Part shown: positions 41,195-49,777 of the stretch, piece by piece
Numbering within the stretch: position 1 is the first letter of the stretch
Layout of the letters: every line of letters starts with the position of its first letter
Made by a program: the position numbers and the translations under genes
Notes under the pieces: generated by a model
What the model was told of the DNA's origin: nothing
Databases searched by the model: none
The model's input: only the letters and a program-made list of their open reading frames with translations
DNA from: Mycobacterium montefiorense
GTDB taxonomy: Bacteria > Actinomycetota > Actinomycetes > Mycobacteriales > Mycobacteriaceae
Direction: 5' to 3'
Length of the DNA: 64,000 nucleotides
Assembly: GCF_003112775.1 (NCBI RefSeq)
Contig: NZ_BFCH01000021.1
Span: 62,001-126,000 of the forward strand

Positions 41195-42429
41195 TTAGGC
41201 CAGCGAGTAACGAACCGGCAGGTGCTTGAGGCCGCCAACGAACGTCGTGGCAACCAGTTCCGGATCACCGGTCAGCTCAATCGATTTGAGTCGGGGCAGC
41301 AGCTCGGAGAAGAAGCTGTTGACTTCCATCCGGGCCAGGGCCGCACCCATGCAGAAGTGCACGCCGTAACCGAAGGCCAGGTGCTTGTTGGGGTCTCGCC
41401 CGACGTCAAAACGGAACGGTCGTCGAAGACTTCCTCGTCGCGATTGGCCGACACGTAAGACAGCAGCACGGAATCTCCCGCGGCGATAGGTACCCCGCGC
41501 ACGGTGGTGTCCTCGTTGGCAGTCCGCATGAACTCCTTGACCGGCGTCACCCAGCGGATCATCTCCTCGGTCGCCAACGGCATCAGGTCGAGATTTTCGC
41601 GCAACCGCCTCTGTTGGTCCGGATTCTCGATGAGTGCCTGCAGGCCGCCGGAGATGGTCGCGCTGGTGGTGTCGTGGCCGGCGGTCGCCACGATCAGGTA
41701 GTAGGACACGGTGTCGATGTCGGACAGCGGTTCACCGTCGACGCGGGCGTTGGCGATCGCCGAGGCGAGATCCTCGGTCGGACTCTCGCGGCGGGCCGCG
41801 GTCACGCCGTTGAAGTAACCGAACATGTCGAGCAACGCGGGTATCTGATCCTCGCTTGTGTCACCGCGCTTGAATTCGGAGTCGTCGCTGCCGAACAGTT
41901 CCTGGGTGAGCTTGAGCATGCGGGCGAAGTCGGCCTCCGGGATACCCAGCAGCGACATGATCACGTAAAGCGGGTAGTTCACCGCAACCTGCTGGACGAA
42001 GTCACATTCGGGGCCGACGGCCAGCATCTTGTCGACGTAGATCTTGGCGAGCTCGTCAACTCGCATCTTCAACGCGCGCATAGCCTTTGGACGAAACCAG
42101 TCGGAGCCGATCGCACGCACCACCCGGTGTTGCGGGTCGTCCAAATGGATCAAGGTGCGCACCCCGGCGGCGGCTTGCAGCTCGTCGCCCTCGACGGTGG
42201 TGAGCACCGGGCGCGGCCAGTTCGTGAACAGCATGTTCTCGCGCTCGATGTCCATGATGTCGGCGTGTTTGGTGATCGCCCAGAACGCCTTGTAGTCCGG
42301 CACCTCGACCCGCGACACCGGCGCGGTGGCACGCAAATGAGCCAGCGCCGCGTGCAGCCGCTTTTCGTCGGTGTACGCCAACGGATCTGCCAACAATCGA
42401 CCGGCATCGTCCATCGTCGTTGTGCTCAC
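41195..42429 (-). pseudogene. cytochrome P450 with a one-base frameshift before the haem loop
   Basis: The GTG at 42429 overlaps the stop of the upstream luciferase-like gene (GTGA). The frame reads as a normal P450 through the I-helix ATAGHDTTSATISG and the K-helix EEMIRW. Near 41418 one C is missing from a C-run, on the coding strand where GACGACC-GTTCC should read GACGACCCGTTCC. Without correction the frame ends at 41272 in nonsense and lacks the haem Cys. In the shifted frame the sequence continues DPFRFDVGRDPNKHLAFGYG, then VHFCMGAALARME with the Cys, and stops at 41195. The gene would therefore be 411 codons if repaired. Either it is a recent pseudogene or a base was lost in sequencing. 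Confidence 0.8.
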
Positions 42430-43448
42430 TGGCGAAACTCCTTCATTGCGGCGGTGATACAGGACTGGGAAGCGTTGTAGAAGATCGGCAGCACCCGGTC
42501 GACCATGCCCTCACACCGGGTTCTCAGGGCGGCGCCGACTTTGTCCACCGGGCCGACGACCGCGAAGGCCGCCAGCATTTCGTCGTCGATCAGCGATCCC
42601 ATCGCGTCCCATTCGCCCTGCTTGGACAGGCGATTCAGCTCGGCGTGCAGGTCGCCCCAGCCATGCAGCTCAAGCACTTTGCGGTACGCGGGTGTGGATC
42701 CGTAGAAGGCGATCTGCTTGCGCGTGGCGGTCTTGGCCGCGGCCAACTCGGCGTCGTTCTCTCCGGTCGCCACCATCACCTCGCAGGACACCTGGAAGTC
42801 GCCGCGGTCGCGGCCGCTGCGCGCCATCCCGCGCAGCAGTGCCGGCACCGTCACCTCGTCGAGGTACCGCTTCGAGACCATCGGGTGGCCGAGGTGGCCG
42901 TCGGCGACCTCGCCGCACATCTCGGTCATCACTTCACCGACCGCCGCCATGAACACCTTGGGCACCGAATACGGGTGCTGCTCCGGGGTGAACATCGGCG
43001 TCATGATCTTGTGCGTATAGAACTCGCCCTCGAAGCTCAGCTTGGCGTCGCCGTTCCAGGCCGACCAGATGGCGTGCAGCGCGGAGACGAATTCGCGCAT
43101 CCGGCGGGCCGGATGACTCCACGGCATGCTGAATCGCTTCTCGATGTGGGGCTGAATCTGGGTGCCCAGGCCGAGAATGAAGCGGCCCTGCGAATACGCC
43201 TGCAAATCCCAGGCGACGTTGGCGACGATCATCGGATTGCGCGCGAACGCCACCGCGATGTTGGTGCCGAGCTCGAGTCGCGACGTGTGCTCGGCGGCCA
43301 GCAGCAGCGGCAGAAACGGATCGTGACTGGTTTCGGCCGTCCAGCCGCCGTCGTATCCCTGTCGTTCCAGGTTGCCGACCGCTTCAACCACGCGTTCAAG
43401 TCGATTCGGGATGCCGCCATCGATCTTGAGGCGGGGGCCGTCAGGCAT
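42426..43448 (-). CDS. LLM class (probably F420-dependent) oxidoreductase
   Basis: The ATG at 43448 gives 340 residues (MPDGPRLKIDGG). A much longer upstream frame is rejected because it overlaps the carboxyltransferase gene. Luciferase-like features include GYDGGWTAETSHDPFLPL, LELGTNIAVAFARNPM and GRFILGLGTQ, matching the mycobacterial F420-type group. A TACTGT element lies about 12 bases before the ATG and no ribosome site is present, so the message may be leaderless. It is coupled to the broken P450 (GTGA overlap). It diverges from the carboxyltransferase, with the shared 19-bp operator motif between them. Confidence 0.88.
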   Translation of the reverse strand: MPDGPRLKIDGGIPNRLERVVEAVGNLERQGYDGGWTAETSHDPFLPLLLAAEHTSRLELGTNIAVAFARNPMIVANVAWDLQAYSQGRFILGLGTQIQPHIEKRFSMPWSHPARRMREFVSALHAIWSAWNGDAKLSFEGEFYTHKIMTPMFTPEQHPYSVPKVFMAAVGEVMTEMCGEVADGHLGHPMVSKRYLDEVTVPALLRGMARSGRDRGDFQVSCEVMVATGENDAELAAAKTATRKQIAFYGSTPAYRKVLELHGWGDLHAELNRLSKQGEWDAMGSLIDDEMLAAFAVVGPVDKVGAALRTRCEGMVDRVLPIFYNASQSCITAAMKEFRQ

Positions 43449-43459
43449 GCGGGTAACTT

Positions 43460-43478
43460 TACAGTAAGCAATCCAGTA
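43460..43478. promoter_or_regulatory. 19-bp 8-3-8 palindromic operator, site 1
   Basis: TACAGTAA-GCA-ATCCAGTA matches the perfect site at 56101 at 13 of 16 arm positions and lies between the divergent luciferase-like and carboxyltransferase genes. It overlaps the likely promoter of the luciferase-like gene, so binding would probably repress it. Confidence 0.5.
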
Positions 43479-43535
43479 TGTGACCCTGCAGATCCAGGCG
43501 TGCGCGATCGAATCCGCAAGAGGTAGGACTAACGC

Positions 43536-45032
43536 ATGACAAAACCCCCGGACTGGGAGGAAACGCTCTCCGATCTCGCCCTTCGACGTCAGCGCGCACG
43601 GGGCATGGGCGGGGCGGAGCGGCTCGACAAGCACCGCGGCAAGGGCAAGCTCGACGCCCGCGCGCGCATCGAGCGGCTCCTCGACCCGGGCACCTTCCGC
43701 GAAATAGGCACGCTCGTCGGCGGCGAGGTCGCGGCCGACGCACTGATCGTGGGATCGGGGGAGATCAACGGCTCGCCGGTGATGCTGGGCGCCGAGGACT
43801 TCACCACGATGGCCGGCAGCATCGGGCCCGGGGGCAACTCGAAGCGCTACCGCATCGCCGAGCTGGCACTGCGCAACAAGACTCCGCTGGTGATGTTGCT
43901 CGAAGGGGCGGGCTTTCGCCCCGGCGGCGGGCACTATGGGCGCGCCCCCACCGACCTGCTCGCTCAGGCGCAGTGTTCGGGCAAGGTGCCGACCGTCGCC
44001 GCGGTGCTGGGTCCCTCGGCCGGACATGGCGCGCTGGTGGCACCGGTGTGCGACTTCCGGATCATGAGCCGACAGGGCGCGATCTTCACCGCGGGACCCC
44101 CGGTCGTCAAAGAGTCGACCGGAGAAGACATTTCAAAGGAAGACCTCGGCGGACCCGTCACCGCCTTGCCCAGCGGCGTGATCCACAACGTCGCCGAAGA
44201 CGACGAAGCCGTCATTGCCGACATCCGGCGTTACCTGTCGTACTTCCCGCGGAGCGCATGGTCGTACCCCACGCCGCTGGCACCCGACGAAGACAACGGG
44301 CCACGGCCGACGCCGGAACTGCTCGAGATCGTTTCGCGCGACAACCGCCGCGTCTATGACATGCGCGCGGTGCTCGATGTGGTTTTCGACCGGCCGGACT
44401 GGTTCGAAGTGCAGCCGCAGTACGGCAAGGCGATCATCTGCGCGCTGGCCCACCTCGGTGGCCATCCGGTCGCGGTCGTCGCGAACCAGCCCAACGTGCT
44501 GGCCGGCTCCATCGACGCCGACGCCGCGGACAAGGCGGCTCAATTCATCATGGTGGCCGACTCATTCCACCTGCCGCTCATCTTCTTTGCGGACAATCCC
44601 GGCATGCTGCCCGGCAGCCGGTCCGAGCGCAGCGGGGTGCTGCGCGCCGGCGCGCGCATGTTCGCCGCCCAGACGGCGGCCACCACCGTGAAGCTGCATG
44701 TGACGCTGCGCAAGGCATACGGGTTCGGCTCGATGGTCATGTCGCTACTGGGTTTCGACAGCCAGTCCGCGACCTTCGCCTACCCCGGCGCAACGATGGG
44801 CGCCATGAGCGCGGCGGCGCTGGGCCGGGCGACGCACGCCGGCGAGGACGTCACCGCGAAGTTGCGCGACGCCGAGTTGCAGGCGTCCTATCGCTCGGCC
44901 GAAAGCATGGGATTCGACGAACTCATCGATCCCCGCGAAACCCGAGACGCCTTGCTGGCTTCCCTGCTACGGGGTCTGTCGGCCCGGCAGGCCGTCGCGG
45001 AGCCGGTGAGCCGGACCCTGATTCTGCCGTGA
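43536..45032 (+). CDS. acyl-CoA carboxylase carboxyltransferase subunit (AccD-type)
   Basis: A 498-residue biotin-dependent carboxyltransferase. The N-terminal crotonase-like half has MGGAERLDKHRGKGKLDARARI and FTAGPPVVKESTGEDI. The C-terminal half has FADNPGMLPGSRSE and KAYGFGSMVMSLLGFD, both typical acyl-CoA and carboxybiotin site segments. Members carboxylate acetyl-, propionyl- or branched acyl-CoA together with a biotin carboxylase/BCCP subunit, which is not in this window. It is a single gene divergent from the luciferase-like operon. Its precise substrate is unknown; a branched or 3-methylcrotonyl-like CoA is possible. Confidence 0.88.
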   Translation: MTKPPDWEETLSDLALRRQRARGMGGAERLDKHRGKGKLDARARIERLLDPGTFREIGTLVGGEVAADALIVGSGEINGSPVMLGAEDFTTMAGSIGPGGNSKRYRIAELALRNKTPLVMLLEGAGFRPGGGHYGRAPTDLLAQAQCSGKVPTVAAVLGPSAGHGALVAPVCDFRIMSRQGAIFTAGPPVVKESTGEDISKEDLGGPVTALPSGVIHNVAEDDEAVIADIRRYLSYFPRSAWSYPTPLAPDEDNGPRPTPELLEIVSRDNRRVYDMRAVLDVVFDRPDWFEVQPQYGKAIICALAHLGGHPVAVVANQPNVLAGSIDADAADKAAQFIMVADSFHLPLIFFADNPGMLPGSRSERSGVLRAGARMFAAQTAATTVKLHVTLRKAYGFGSMVMSLLGFDSQSATFAYPGATMGAMSAAALGRATHAGEDVTAKLRDAELQASYRSAESMGFDELIDPRETRDALLASLLRGLSARQAVAEPVSRTLILP

Positions 45033-45052
45033 GCGGCGGCAGCGTCTAAGGG

Positions 45053-46096
45053 CTAGTCCCCCGCCCGGTACGCCGCGACCACCGGCTCCAGCTCGTCGGG
45101 GGTCGCGCCGTGCATGATCACCGCATCGGCCCCGTACTCGAATTCCTTGCGGATGCGATCCGCACACTGCTGCGACGAGCCGGTGGCCGACGGCTCCAGC
45201 CACTCGTCGGGAATCAGCGTCGCGATGTGCGCGATCTGCTCGGGCGTGGCCTTGTGGTCGATGCCGCCGGCGACCGAGGTCACCACCGCATCTGCCCGGA
45301 AGCGTTCCAGCACAGCGGGATCCCAGTTGTTGGTCTTGACCAACAGATCGCCGTACCCCTGCAGATAGGTGGCCAGCCGGGCGACGGTCTTCTTCAGGCG
45401 CAGCTGCTCGGGCAGGTGGTCACCGACCGTTGCGAAGCATGACCACACCCGCACGCTGTCGGGGTCGCGGCCCGCCTTCTGGGCCGCGGATTTGACGGTT
45501 TTGACGCAACGCGCCAACGTCTCCGGCGTGAAGTAGGTGTGCAGGATGACGTCGTCGAAGGCGCGCCCGCCGAGCTCTAGTGTGTTGGGTCCGAACGCCA
45601 CCAGCGCCAATCGAATGTCTTCGTTGAAGTCCGGGTCGAGAAACAGAATGGGGTATTTACCCATCGGGCCGTCATGGTTGAAGATCAGCTCGCCGTGGAA
45701 CAGGCGCCGCATGACGTGCGCCCAGTCCTCCATCTGCGCGGTCGTGACCGCCGGTATGCCGAAGGCGCCGTAGATTGCGGCGATGCCACGCCCGATGCCC
45801 AGCGTGAATCGCCCGCGGGAGAGCCGGTGCATAGTGGTTGCCCACGATCCGGTGATCAGCGGGTGCCGCGTGTTGTGATTGGTTGCGGCGGTGGCGATCT
45901 GCATCCGGTTGGTCACCGCGCAGGCCGCGCCGACCAGAGACGACGCTTCCTTGACGTTCCAGCGCTCGGAGATGAATCCGGTGCCGAAGCCCAGCTCCTC
46001 GCCGCGGCGAGCCTCGTCCATCAACGTCGCCGGCCCCTCACCTCCGGCGCCGGCCAGCAGGTAGTAGCCCAATTCGTCGAGTGCGCGATCAGTCAA
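45053..46096 (-). CDS. LLM class (probably F420-dependent) oxidoreductase
   Basis: The TTG at 46096 follows AAGGAG at 8 bases and overlaps the stop of the SnoaL-like gene (TTGA); the longer frame to 46300 overlaps that gene and is rejected. The product has 347 residues. Features are LGYYLLAGAGGEGP, ELGFGTGFISERW, IATAATNHNTRHP and GRFTLGIGRG, with FGPNTLELGGRAFDDVIL later in the barrel. This places it with the mycobacterial F420-type luciferase-like enzymes. It is the last gene of a five-gene leftward operon with a monooxygenase, two SnoaL-like proteins and a hydrolase. Confidence 0.87.
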   Translation of the reverse strand: MTDRALDELGYYLLAGAGGEGPATLMDEARRGEELGFGTGFISERWNVKEASSLVGAACAVTNRMQIATAATNHNTRHPLITGSWATTMHRLSRGRFTLGIGRGIAAIYGAFGIPAVTTAQMEDWAHVMRRLFHGELIFNHDGPMGKYPILFLDPDFNEDIRLALVAFGPNTLELGGRAFDDVILHTYFTPETLARCVKTVKSAAQKAGRDPDSVRVWSCFATVGDHLPEQLRLKKTVARLATYLQGYGDLLVKTNNWDPAVLERFRADAVVTSVAGGIDHKATPEQIAHIATLIPDEWLEPSATGSSQQCADRIRKEFEYGADAVIMHGATPDELEPVVAAYRAGD

Positions 46097-46473
46097 TTCC
46101 AAACTCCTTGGTGGTAGCCGCAGTTCCAGACTTCGGTGATCCGGCCGGCAACGACGCGGAACACTTCGATGCTGGCGATGTAGGTCTTGTTGCCGTCGCC
46201 GGTGGTGATGGTCGAGTCGTAGACGATGGCGACGTGCTCGCCGTCCTCGTTGGCGATCACGATGTTCAGGTCGAAGTGCAGTGACTCGACGTGTTGCCAC
46301 ATGTCCGAGACCCGGGCAACCGCCTCGGCGTGGGTCAGCGTCCGCGCCTCACCGACCTCGTGCCGGATGACGTTGTCCCCCAACAACTCTTCGGCCAGTG
46401 CAATGTCGCGATCGTTCCAGACCACGAGGTTGTACAGTTCGACGACTTCGCGCGCCGTGCGGGTCGCCGTCAT
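46093..46473 (-). CDS. SnoaL-like (NTF2 fold) protein
   Basis: The ATG at 46473 overlaps the previous stop (ATGA) and gives 126 residues. The cone-shaped NTF2 fold is suggested by REVVELYNLVVWNDRDIALAEELL, HEVGEARTLTHAEAV and the final strands YIASIEVFRVVAGRITEVWN. Family members are ketosteroid isomerase-like or polyketide cyclases, often with a His/Asp pair. RHEVGEA may supply this. In this operon it could isomerise or hydrolyse an intermediate made by the flavin monooxygenase. No specific reaction is established. Confidence 0.85.
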   Translation of the reverse strand: MTATRTAREVVELYNLVVWNDRDIALAEELLGDNVIRHEVGEARTLTHAEAVARVSDMWQHVESLHFDLNIVIANEDGEHVAIVYDSTITTGDGNKTYIASIEVFRVVAGRITEVWNCGYHQGVWN

Positions 46474-47582
46474 CGCGCGGCCACCTCGCGCAGGAATCGT
46501 TCGGAGACTTTTTGTACGCGGCGGGAGAAGATGTGGCCGACGTGGCTGCCGTCGTACCAGTACAGCTGACCGCCCCAGCGCTCCTGCAACGCGTCGGTGG
46601 GCTCGCGCATCGCCATCCGATCGTGCCATGCCCCGACGATGAGCCGGTGCTGCGGCGGCGGTGCCGGGTCGACCTTCAGCGGATCGATCACCGACGTCAA
46701 CTGCGCGACCACCGGGGATCCCAGCAGGTCACGGAAGGCGTCCCGCGCCGATCCCCAGCGCGACAGGTGCCGGGCGATCATCGCGTTCAGACCCAGAATC
46801 GGGGTGTACAGCGCAACCGCGTCGATTTGCCGTTCCAGGTGCGAAACCAGCGCGGCGACCGGAGTTCCCATCGAAATACCTGACACCACAACGACACTGG
46901 CTTGTGGCTGTGCCCAGCGCACCACCGCACGCACCTCCGACACCGAACGCATCATGCCCGCGACGTTGCCCAGTGGATCCATGTCCGGATAGGCAGGCCA
47001 TTCGCGGCGCCGGCGTCCGTGACCCGGCTGCACCGGCATCGCGACGTTGAACCCCAGCGTGTGGTGAATGTGGCCGATGCGAGACAGCAACAGATCTTCG
47101 GTGCCGCCCTGGCCGGCTCCGTGCACCCAGATCAGCCACGGGCGCGGGCCGTCGCGATGGCGGCACAGGTGCACCACGGCCCTGGACGGACCGCTCAGGC
47201 CCTCGGCCGCCAGCGTCTCCGGCAGCAGCGGGTCATGCTCGAACGTCATTCGTTCGTACGCCAGCCGGCCGATGCGGTGGCGCCGTATCGATGTCGCCCG
47301 CAACGGCTTTGGCGCGGCATGTGCGCCGTCGATGCCCAGCGCCGACAACTGCTCGGCGGCCGGCACGCATGCGCTCAGCGGCCGCACATCTTTTGTCAGA
47401 TTCCCGCTCAGCAACGAAAAGCCACTCAGGACAAGTTCGTCCAGCATGACCTCGCCGAACTGACGTACCCCCCGCGGTGACGCGGGGACCCAGCCCGTGG
47501 ACTCGTTGAGGCCGGCCACCGTGCGCGGCAGCACCATGCCCAGTTCGCGGCCGATACCTAGCCCGCGTGTCGCCAATGACAT
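46470..47582 (-). CDS. alpha/beta hydrolase fold protein
   Basis: The ATG at 47582 follows TAAGGTGA at 5 bases, giving 370 residues. The core carries the oxyanion region WLIWVHGAGQGG and the nucleophile elbow SGISMGTPVAAL with a Ser. An acid residue lies near GAWHDRM and the catalytic His probably in GSHVGHIFS. About 140 extra residues precede the core. It may cleave an ester or lactone, such as the product of a Baeyer-Villiger-type oxidation by the monooxygenase encoded immediately upstream. That order of events is inference from gene order. Confidence 0.83.
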   Translation of the reverse strand: MSLATRGLGIGRELGMVLPRTVAGLNESTGWVPASPRGVRQFGEVMLDELVLSGFSLLSGNLTKDVRPLSACVPAAEQLSALGIDGAHAAPKPLRATSIRRHRIGRLAYERMTFEHDPLLPETLAAEGLSGPSRAVVHLCRHRDGPRPWLIWVHGAGQGGTEDLLLSRIGHIHHTLGFNVAMPVQPGHGRRRREWPAYPDMDPLGNVAGMMRSVSEVRAVVRWAQPQASVVVVSGISMGTPVAALVSHLERQIDAVALYTPILGLNAMIARHLSRWGSARDAFRDLLGSPVVAQLTSVIDPLKVDPAPPPQHRLIVGAWHDRMAMREPTDALQERWGGQLYWYDGSHVGHIFSRRVQKVSERFLREVAAR

Positions 47583-47600
47583 GCCGCTCACCTTAACCAG

Positions 47601-49232
47601 TCAGACCAGCTTGAAGCCGGTGTATCCGCCGGCGGCGATTTCGTCGCAGCGGCGCCGATATTCGGGGATTCCACCGGTATAGCCCATGTACATCCGCTTC
47701 TTGCCGGGCACGTTACCGCCGTTGTACCAAGAGTTGCAGGATGGGTGAACCAACACCGTGGGCGCGACGAGCGCGGTGGCATGGTCGATCCATTCCTGCT
47801 GCGCGGTGTCCAGCGCTTCGATGGTGCGGATTCCGTTGTCGCGCAGATGCGCGATGCAATCGCCGATCCACTCCACATGTTGTTCCAGCGCCGCGACGAA
47901 GTTCGTGGCCGCACTCGGGCTGCCCGGGCCCTGGATGGTGAACAGGTTGGGGAAACCGGCGACCGCCAGTCCGAGATAGGACAGCGGGCCTTCGGTCGCC
48001 CAGAACTCGCCCAGCGACCTGGCGTCGCGGCCCCGGACATCGATGCGACTCAGCGCTCCGGTCATCGCGTCGAACCCGGTGGCATAGACGATCACGTCGA
48101 GCTCGTACTCGTCGCTTTCGGTGCGGATGCCGTTCGCGGTTATCTCGCGAATCGGCGCCTTGCGCAGGTCGACCAGCGTGACGTTGGACCGGTTGAACGT
48201 CTCGTAGTAACCCTGATCGATGATCGGCCGCTTGCACGCGAAGGGATGCACGGGCACCAACGACGCCGCGGTCTGCGGGTCGTTGACGATGCGGGCCACC
48301 GCCTCGCCGTACAGCTTGGCCGCCATCTGGTTGGCCTCGATGTCGAAGAAGATGTCGCTCCAGTTGAGCGCGCCCATCACACCGTTCTCCTCGACGGCAC
48401 GCAATTGGTCTTCCCGCGACGCCGACTTCAGCGGCGGACTGCTCAGCATTTCCAGCAGGACGGAAAAGGCGCTCAGACGTGCCGCCCCGATCGGGTGGGC
48501 CCGTTGGGCTTCCCGGATCTCGCCGTATCGGCCTTTCATCTCGTCCAGCTCGCCGGGTTCGAACCGGTGCACCTGCCACGGCAGCGTGTATGCCGGTGAA
48601 CGCTGAAACACGCAGAGCTGCAAGGCTTGTTGAGCCACAACCGGGATCAGCTGAACCCCGGTAGAGCCGGTACCGATGACGCCGACCCGCTTTCCGGTCA
48701 GGTCGAAGCCCTCCTTCGGCCACCGGCTGGTGAACAGCGACGTTCCGGCGAACGTCCCCATCCCCGGGATGTCCGGCTCCAGCGGCACCGACAGGATGCC
48801 GGAGGCGGCGACGACGATCGGAGCGACAAACGACTCGCCGGAATCGGTGCGCACCAGCCACACCGCGGCCTCTTCGTCGAACTCCATCCCGACGACCTTG
48901 GTGTGGAACGCGATATCGCGGCGCAGGTCCAACCGGTCGGCGACGAAATTCAGGTATGCCTCGATCTCGGGCTGGGCGGGCATCGATTCCGTCCAGACCC
49001 ATTCCTGCTGAATCTCTTCGGAGAAGCTGTAGGAGTACTCGATGCTTTCGATGTCACAGCGCGCACCGGGGTAGCGGTTGAACAACCAGGTGCCACCGAC
49101 ATTTTCGGCCATCTCCAGCACGCGCGTGCGGATACCGAGCTGGTGCAGCCGATGCAGCATGTACAGGCCGGAGAACCCGGCGCCGATCACCAGCACGTCG
49201 AAGGAGGCATCGGGTTCAGCCATTCTCACCAC
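47601..49232 (-). CDS. NAD(P)/FAD-dependent monooxygenase (Baeyer-Villiger type) with altered fingerprint
   Basis: A 543-residue flavin monooxygenase. The FAD-binding motif is VIGAGFSGLYMLHRL, the NADPH-binding motif is GVIGTGSTGVQLIP, and GTWLFNRYPGARCDIES is typical of BVMOs. The BVMO fingerprint FxGxxxHxxxW(P/D) appears as FAGTSLFTSRWP, so the central His is Phe. Activity may therefore differ from classical BVMOs. The GTG at 49232 has GAGG at 7 bases; an ATG at 49223 is an alternative. It overlaps the SnoaL-like gene upstream by 17 bases and precedes a hydrolase gene, fitting oxidation to an ester or lactone followed by hydrolysis. Confidence 0.88.
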   Translation of the reverse strand: MVRMAEPDASFDVLVIGAGFSGLYMLHRLHQLGIRTRVLEMAENVGGTWLFNRYPGARCDIESIEYSYSFSEEIQQEWVWTESMPAQPEIEAYLNFVADRLDLRRDIAFHTKVVGMEFDEEAAVWLVRTDSGESFVAPIVVAASGILSVPLEPDIPGMGTFAGTSLFTSRWPKEGFDLTGKRVGVIGTGSTGVQLIPVVAQQALQLCVFQRSPAYTLPWQVHRFEPGELDEMKGRYGEIREAQRAHPIGAARLSAFSVLLEMLSSPPLKSASREDQLRAVEENGVMGALNWSDIFFDIEANQMAAKLYGEAVARIVNDPQTAASLVPVHPFACKRPIIDQGYYETFNRSNVTLVDLRKAPIREITANGIRTESDEYELDVIVYATGFDAMTGALSRIDVRGRDARSLGEFWATEGPLSYLGLAVAGFPNLFTIQGPGSPSAATNFVAALEQHVEWIGDCIAHLRDNGIRTIEALDTAQQEWIDHATALVAPTVLVHPSCNSWYNGGNVPGKKRMYMGYTGGIPEYRRRCDEIAAGGYTGFKLV

Positions 49233-49680
49233 CGCTTATCCTCAGGATCGTTCGAGTCAGGTGCAGGCTCTTGATCCGCCAGGAGCCGTCGGTCTTCTGG
49301 TAGGTCTCGTGGTAGTGACCCGCGCCGTGCATCTCGCGGCCGTCGCCGAAGATGAGCAGGTCCTCCATCGCCCAGATGCCGGTGGCGGTGGTGGCCGAGG
49401 TGAGGGTGAGCTCCGGGGTGTGGCAATGGTGCATCGTCGCCACGCCCACCAGGCCACCCAGCACGGTCGGAACGAAGTTGTCGACGCCCTCGATCGGCGC
49501 CGCCGTCATCGGGTCGGCGCCGGCGACCGAAACCGCCATGTCGAGGGTGACCACCACGTCGGCGGTGAACACGCCGCACCAGGATTCGACGTCTTTGGTG
49601 TCCAGAAATCGGCAGTATCGCGCCTTGAGTTTTCGAAGCTCTTCCAGCTCATCAGCCACCGAGACAACCGGTTGAGTCAT
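49216..49680 (-). CDS. SnoaL-like (NTF2 fold) protein
   Basis: A 154-residue NTF2-fold protein, first gene of the operon. AAGGAGC precedes the ATG at 49680, and a GTG three bases earlier is an alternative. It begins ADELEELRKLKARYCRFLDTKD, followed by the family's cone strands with FTADVVVTLDM, TMHHCHTPELTL and HYHETYQKTDGSWRIKSLHLTR. The HH near the centre and a His near the C-terminus could form an active site as in SnoaL or scytalone-dehydratase-like enzymes. It overlaps the monooxygenase gene by 17 bases. It diverges from the Rieske oxygenase gene across a shared operator. Confidence 0.85.
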   Translation of the reverse strand: MTQPVVSVADELEELRKLKARYCRFLDTKDVESWCGVFTADVVVTLDMAVSVAGADPMTAAPIEGVDNFVPTVLGGLVGVATMHHCHTPELTLTSATTATGIWAMEDLLIFGDGREMHGAGHYHETYQKTDGSWRIKSLHLTRTILRISGGENG

Positions 49681-49731
49681 CACGCTCCTTGCTGCGCTCT
49701 GGACGAACTTCAGAGGACCTGCTGAAATCTA

Positions 49732-49750
49732 TACTGTAAAGGACTTAGTA
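49732..49750. promoter_or_regulatory. 19-bp 8-3-8 palindromic operator, site 2
   Basis: TACTGTAA-AGG-ACTTAGTA has the left half identical to the perfect site at 56101 and a weaker right half that keeps AGTA. It sits between the divergent SnoaL-monooxygenase and Rieske oxygenase operons. A TATACT overlapping its left end could be a -10 box for the rightward operon. Confidence 0.5.
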
Positions 49751-49777
49751 TGAGCGAAACTACTACGGAGGGCAGGC

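Noticed and set aside
43449..44027. N-terminal extension of the luciferase-like gene at 42426 to 533 residues
   Set aside because: The extension overlaps the well-supported carboxyltransferase gene, has no domain, and crosses the shared promoter and operator.
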